This document shows, one piece after another, positions 22,598 to 25,822 of a stretch of DNA of 25,822 nucleotides. Positions within the stretch are counted from its first letter, which is position 1, and every line of letters starts with the position of its first letter. The position numbers and the translations under genes were made by a program. The notes below the pieces were generated by a model. The model was not told the origin of the DNA and ran no database searches. It saw nothing but the letters and a program-made list of their open reading frames with translations. The DNA comes from Collinsella sp. (GTDB lineage Bacteria > Actinomycetota > Coriobacteriia > Coriobacteriales > Coriobacteriaceae): positions 1 to 25,822 of the forward strand of contig JAIIWC010000023.1 of assembly GCA_022745215.1 (NCBI GenBank), read 5' to 3'.

Positions 22598-24160
22598 ATG
22601 AGTGACTTGAGATTCTGCCCAGCGTGTGGGGCGCAGCTGCCTCGGGTCGCCGGCGTGCCGGTGCGATTTTGCCCGGGGTGCGGCGTCCGACTTGAGGGCG
22701 TTGTGGGCTACTCGGGCGCCGTGGGGGCTACAGATGGGGCGACTGCCGATGACGATGCGGACGAAGGCGGCGACCCGAGTGTGGACGCGCCGGCCGATGC
22801 GCCGGTGGAGACTGCCGGCGTCGCGTCGTCGTCTCGTGACGCGGCCACGACGGATATGCCTCACATCGGTGACCTTGAGCTTCATGCCGCACGCGATACC
22901 TCTGGCGGCCAGGCACTCGCGCAGGTGGCGCTGCCGCGGGGCTGGCATATCGAAGAGGCGCATCTTGAGCGCAGCGGCAGTTTCGACTGCCCGATTTCGG
23001 TTGGCGTGACGGCGGCGGGTCCGATGGGTGAGCGGATTGTGTACCGCTCCGAGCTCTGCTACGTGGATGCGGGCGCCGTTGCCAAGCGTATCCCCACGCA
23101 AACCGAACGCAAGGTGTTTGTGCACGTGGAGGCAGCTTGCGACGAGCTGGCTCAGGCCTGTGCGGCACGGCTGGGCGCGCGGGCAGAGGTTGTTGCCGAG
23201 CAACCGTACCCATCGAGCGCGGCGGTCGATATCGAGCGCGAGCGTGCCCGCGTAAAGCGCGAGGCGGCAAACGACTTTGCGATCCAGGGCTTTTCGATGG
23301 AGCCGAGTGATGTGGTCTATGAGTGCCGCATGCGTCGATATCGGCTCACGGGCGCTCCGGTGCCCACCGAGCTCGCGGTGGCGGCCAAAGTCGAGGGCTA
23401 TATGTTTTCAATCGGCGGCGTCGCGGGTTCTATGGGCAAAGGTGTTGCCGTTGGGGTCGAGGCGCTGCTGGGCGCGGGCCTTTCGAGTGGACTGATCGGC
23501 GGTGTTTTGGGCAAGCGCTTGCGCGAGCGCCAGGCGGCGGCCGCGGCGGGACGGGGCGTCGCGCAAGAACAGCCCACGGGTCGAGGCGGTCGCCCGGACG
23601 GAGCGTCGTTCGAGCTGGGCGCGGCCGACCTGCTGCAGTGGCGTATCAGGGACAGCCTCTGTTTGGTTGCGCCAGAAGGTCGCCTGGACGAGGCGGCCTC
23701 CACGGCGCTTGCATCAATGGCGTCGACTCTGCGGCTCAATCCGGCGATTGCACGCGAAGCGTCAGCTCAAAAGCAGCAGATGGTGCTTGAGCAGCGCCAA
23801 CGCACGCAGATGAACATTGCCCAGCAGCAACAGCAGTTTGCAGCCTGGCAACAGATGCATGCCTCGCAACAGGCGGCGTTCGACAGCTACCAGCAAGCGT
23901 GGTTCGATCGCAGCGACCGTCAGCACGCCGCGAATATGGCTGCCAGCGCCGCCAATTTTTCCAGCGCGGGCGTGGGGACGGGCGCTGCCTCGTATTCCGA
24001 TGCCATTCGCGGGGTCAACCATTACACCAGACCCGACGGCACCGATGTCGAGGTCTCGGTGATGGCCGACCAGGCCTGGGTCAACGGTTCTGGCGATGTG
24101 ATCGGTACACGCGATGGTTTTGAACCCGGTTTTGGCTGGACGGAACTGCCTCGTCAATAG
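22598..24160 (+). CDS. Zinc-ribbon protein with glycine-zipper segment and Gln-rich helix
   Basis: A 520-aa protein I cannot name. An N-terminal zinc ribbon has Cys7/Cys10 and Cys25/Cys28, followed by an acidic Ala/Asp-rich linker (about 40-85). A folded central domain spans about 88-265. A hydrophobic glycine-rich stretch (about 270-305, GGVAGSMGKGVAVGVEALLGAGLSSGLIGG) has repeated G-x-x-x-G spacing and may insert in a membrane. A Gln-rich coiled helix (about 392-441) leads to a conserved-looking C-terminal motif, RPDGTDVEVSVMADQAWVNGSGDVIGT. Start is ATG 22598 with AGGGAT 7 nt upstream; ATG 22589 is the alternative. It follows the small anchored protein by 20 bp, with two lipoproteins downstream. 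Confidence 0.75.
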   Translation: MSDLRFCPACGAQLPRVAGVPVRFCPGCGVRLEGVVGYSGAVGATDGATADDDADEGGDPSVDAPADAPVETAGVASSSRDAATTDMPHIGDLELHAARDTSGGQALAQVALPRGWHIEEAHLERSGSFDCPISVGVTAAGPMGERIVYRSELCYVDAGAVAKRIPTQTERKVFVHVEAACDELAQACAARLGARAEVVAEQPYPSSAAVDIERERARVKREAANDFAIQGFSMEPSDVVYECRMRRYRLTGAPVPTELAVAAKVEGYMFSIGGVAGSMGKGVAVGVEALLGAGLSSGLIGGVLGKRLRERQAAAAAGRGVAQEQPTGRGGRPDGASFELGAADLLQWRIRDSLCLVAPEGRLDEAASTALASMASTLRLNPAIAREASAQKQQMVLEQRQRTQMNIAQQQQQFAAWQQMHASQQAAFDSYQQAWFDRSDRQHAANMAASAANFSSAGVGTGAASYSDAIRGVNHYTRPDGTDVEVSVMADQAWVNGSGDVIGTRDGFEPGFGWTELPRQ

Positions 24161-24233
24161 CGTGAGGCGGCTTATGTGTGAATCGATGCCGGGTGTGTTT
24201 CTCGGCATTGTGCTAAAGAACGGGAAAGGAACA

Positions 24234-24974
24234 ATGATGAGGGAGACGGTACTTTCGCGCACGGCATTTGTCGCGGCGGCGGGAACGGCGCTGCTGACGC
24301 TTGTGGGGTGCGGCGGACAGCGGACGCAGGATGCGACGGGTTTTAACGACGACCGCCCGGTAAAGGACAAGATGAACGCGGGTGCGACGTCGGGTGATTC
24401 CGGCGACGCGGACAGCGGCTCGGCGGATGCGTTCGATACGTGGTCGGATGATTGCTGGGATGCGCACCGCAACATCAGCATCGCGGCGCTCCTCGAGCTT
24501 AAGGGCTGGCAGTTGCAGGAGTTTGCCTCGCAGCAGGGCTATACCTGGCAAGACGCGCTCGAGATGTACGAGGACGAGGCGGGACACGTGCTCAGCGTCT
24601 GCAATATCAGCAAGGACGGCGCGACCGAATGGCTCGGCGAGGACGAAATCGGAAAGCTCGACAAGGGCGGCACCGGAAGCACCGTGATGTTCACGCTGCA
24701 ACTTTCGGGCTATTCGAGCTGCGAGGATGTTATCGCGGGCTTTTCCGTGCCGGTCGAGGACCGGGCGCAGATTACTTCGGGCTCATGGATCGCGTGCGTA
24801 TACGGTTCCAACATGGCGCGGCACGTTGCCATGGCGAGCCCGATGGAAAACGGTGACTACCGCTTGGATCTCATTACCGAGGAGGCTATCAAGACCGGTA
24901 GGTTTACCCAGGGTGGCGGTGCTCCGACGATAGAGGAATTTTGGCAGGAAAAGACTGGACGCGCGCTCGGCTAG
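24234..24974 (+). CDS. Lipoprotein A of a tandem paralog pair
   Basis: A 246-aa lipoprotein. The signal peptide MMRETVLSRTAFVAAAGTAL ends in the lipobox LVGC with Cys26. A Ser/Asp/Gly-rich tether (about 30-66) leads to a folded domain with WQLQEFASQQGYTWQDALEMY and a closing PTIEEFWQEKTG. The next gene has the same layout: lipobox Cys at 26, an LxxQxYxW stretch and an acidic IDELW end, so the two look like old duplicates. ATG 24234 has AAAGGA 3 nt upstream, with ATG 24237 as the better-spaced choice. A small ATGCCG/CGGCAT hairpin (24186-24208) lies in the gap before it. Function unknown. Confidence 0.75.
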   Translation: MMRETVLSRTAFVAAAGTALLTLVGCGGQRTQDATGFNDDRPVKDKMNAGATSGDSGDADSGSADAFDTWSDDCWDAHRNISIAALLELKGWQLQEFASQQGYTWQDALEMYEDEAGHVLSVCNISKDGATEWLGEDEIGKLDKGGTGSTVMFTLQLSGYSSCEDVIAGFSVPVEDRAQITSGSWIACVYGSNMARHVAMASPMENGDYRLDLITEEAIKTGRFTQGGGAPTIEEFWQEKTGRALG

Positions 24975-25009
24975 GTGTGACGCGGCCAATACCATAGCGA
25001 GGAACGAAC

Positions 25010-25696
25010 ATGATGAATGAAGTGACGATGAACCGTGCGGCCTTTGTGGCAGGCGCGGGTGCGCTGGCTTGTGCGCTGGCTGGCTGCTCGGGCGGATTGG
25101 GCGGCGCGGGCGGTGCCAAGAAGGCGACCACGGCGGACGCCGCCTGTGTAGACGACAACGCCAACGTGACGGTCTATGCTGCGATCAACTTGGATGGCGC
25201 CGACCTAGTGCGCCTGCTCAAGCATCAAAACTATGAGTGGCAAGGCGAGAGCGTGGGCTACGGTGCCGCCGATGATGCGGGACTTTTCGCTTTTACCTTT
25301 TCTAAGATTTCGGATGACGTGGACGAACTTGCGAACAGCGCGATACCGCTTTCGGAGTCCGAGTACGAGGAACTTGAGCCGGGCGGCGGAGACGATAGCG
25401 TGGCGATTTTGCTCTCGGTGGGCGGCTATACGACGGGCAATCGTGCGCTCACCGGCGCAATCGGCGATGCGGCGATAGTGCAGGAGAAGTGCACAATCGA
25501 CGATTCCGTGTATTGGCTGGTCAAGGCGCTCGACGGCAGCCGTTACGTGATTTCGGCCTACGACACCGAAGATGATGGCGACAGCGCGCATGACATCTAT
25601 ATCTATAGTGAGTCTTTTATTCACACCGGTTATCTGAGCGGCGGCGACCAAATCGATATTGACGAACTCTGGAGCCGCCTGACCAATGCCTCGTAG
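25010..25696 (+). CDS. Lipoprotein B of a tandem paralog pair
   Basis: A 228-aa lipoprotein. The signal peptide with NRAAFVAGAGALACALAGC places the lipid on Cys26. A short Gly/Ala-rich tether (about 28-42) is followed by a domain with VRLLKHQNYEWQGESVGYG, ALTGAIGDAAIVQEKCTIDDSVYWLVKAL and a terminal IDIDELWSRL. The ordering parallels lipoprotein A. ATG 25010 follows GCGAGGAA; ATG 25028 is an alternative that gives a more usual signal peptide. It is 35 bp after lipoprotein A, so one transcript is likely. The downstream side is now an insertion sequence, and its old terminator palindrome is broken. Confidence 0.75.
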   Translation: MMNEVTMNRAAFVAGAGALACALAGCSGGLGGAGGAKKATTADAACVDDNANVTVYAAINLDGADLVRLLKHQNYEWQGESVGYGAADDAGLFAFTFSKISDDVDELANSAIPLSESEYEELEPGGGDDSVAILLSVGGYTTGNRALTGAIGDAAIVQEKCTIDDSVYWLVKALDGSRYVISAYDTEDDGDSAHDIYIYSESFIHTGYLSGGDQIDIDELWSRLTNAS

Positions 25697-25704
25697 CGCA
25701 CCAA

Positions 25705-25724
25705 AACCACCACAAAGGGGACAG
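25705..25724. repeat. Left half of the AACCACCACAAAGG palindrome, cut by an IS
   Basis: AACCACCACAAAGGGGACAG is identical to 21985-22004. At 25725, where the intact copy continues GCACCTTTGTGG, the sequence switches to the IS end TGAACTGCACC. The lost half would have completed a terminator for lipoprotein B. Confidence 0.8.
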
Positions 25725-25822
25725 TGAACTGCACCCCGAAACTTGGACTGAATAAATAGCGACTACGCCGCAAGGGCCCGGTTCCGGAACTCCTCCGGCG
25801 TCAGGCCCTTCAATCTTACCTG
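25725..25822 (-). mobile_element. End of an IS3-family insertion sequence, runs off the window
   Basis: The terminal sequence TGAACTGCACCCCGAAACTT begins with the TG and the ACTGCACCC block found at ends of IS3-family elements such as IS150. It contains the 3' end of the transposase gene reading inward from the right edge. The other end is outside the window. Confidence 0.8.
25763..25822 (-). CDS. IS3-family transposase OrfB, C-terminal fragment
   Basis: The last 19 codons and a TAG stop are in the window: QVRLKGLTPEEFRNRALAA. The KGLTPxEFR motif is the usual C-terminus of IS3-family integrase-type OrfB (after the DDE domain). The rest lies beyond position 25822, so it is a window-edge partial and not shown to be broken. 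Confidence 0.8.
   Translation of the reverse strand, partial: QVRLKGLTPEEFRNRALAA

Overview
The window looks like chromosomal DNA from a gut Coriobacteriia, most probably Collinsella (inference). Evidence is the high GC, actinobacterial-style genes, a regulator that fuses a 12-TM transporter-like domain to a LuxR helix-turn-helix (a hallmark of Coriobacteriia), and many intergenic palindromes carrying a GGGGAC core. I see no rRNA, tRNA, CRISPR array or prophage. The only transposable element is the end of an IS3-family copy running off the right edge.

Layout. 1-3.2 kb: luxS, a DUF4867 gene and a GH1 6-phospho-beta-glucosidase, separated by palindromic repeats. 3.3-7.3 kb: a three-gene signalling operon (degenerate 7TM kinase-like protein, NarX-type kinase, NarL-type regulator). 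7.5-11.8 kb, minus strand: a four-gene run of a DUF4428/zinc-ribbon protein, a YdjG-like zinc-ribbon membrane protein, a YdjI-like SPFH protein and a lipoprotein. This resembles the Bacillus ydjGHI envelope-stress module but has no pspA. 12.2-20.1 kb: a sugar-use island with a DUF1593 nucleoside-hydrolase-like enzyme and an alpha/beta esterase on the minus strand, and a PTS EIIBC, a DUF4038 (GH140-like) hydrolase, a DUF5605 gene remnant and a ROK kinase on the plus strand. A 490-bp divergent control region holds several GTAAAC/GTTTAC palindromes. 20.4-22 kb: the membrane LuxR regulator. 22.1-25.7 kb: a small anchored protein, a zinc-ribbon/glycine-zipper/Gln-rich protein and two paralogous lipoproteins. 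25.7 kb to the end: an IS3-family terminus inserted in a palindromic repeat.

How the genes may work together. The island reads as PTS import and phosphorylation of a glycoside, cytoplasmic cleavage by the DUF4038 and perhaps DUF1593 enzymes, ester removal by the hydrolase and kinase capture of a released sugar by the ROK protein. None of these enzymes shows a signal peptide. The EIIA and the LacI-like regulator expected for the operators are not in the window. Two copies of a composite palindromic element flank the island in the same orientation, which suggests it could be gained or lost as a block. The two zinc-ribbon/lipoprotein clusters are the least understood parts of the window.
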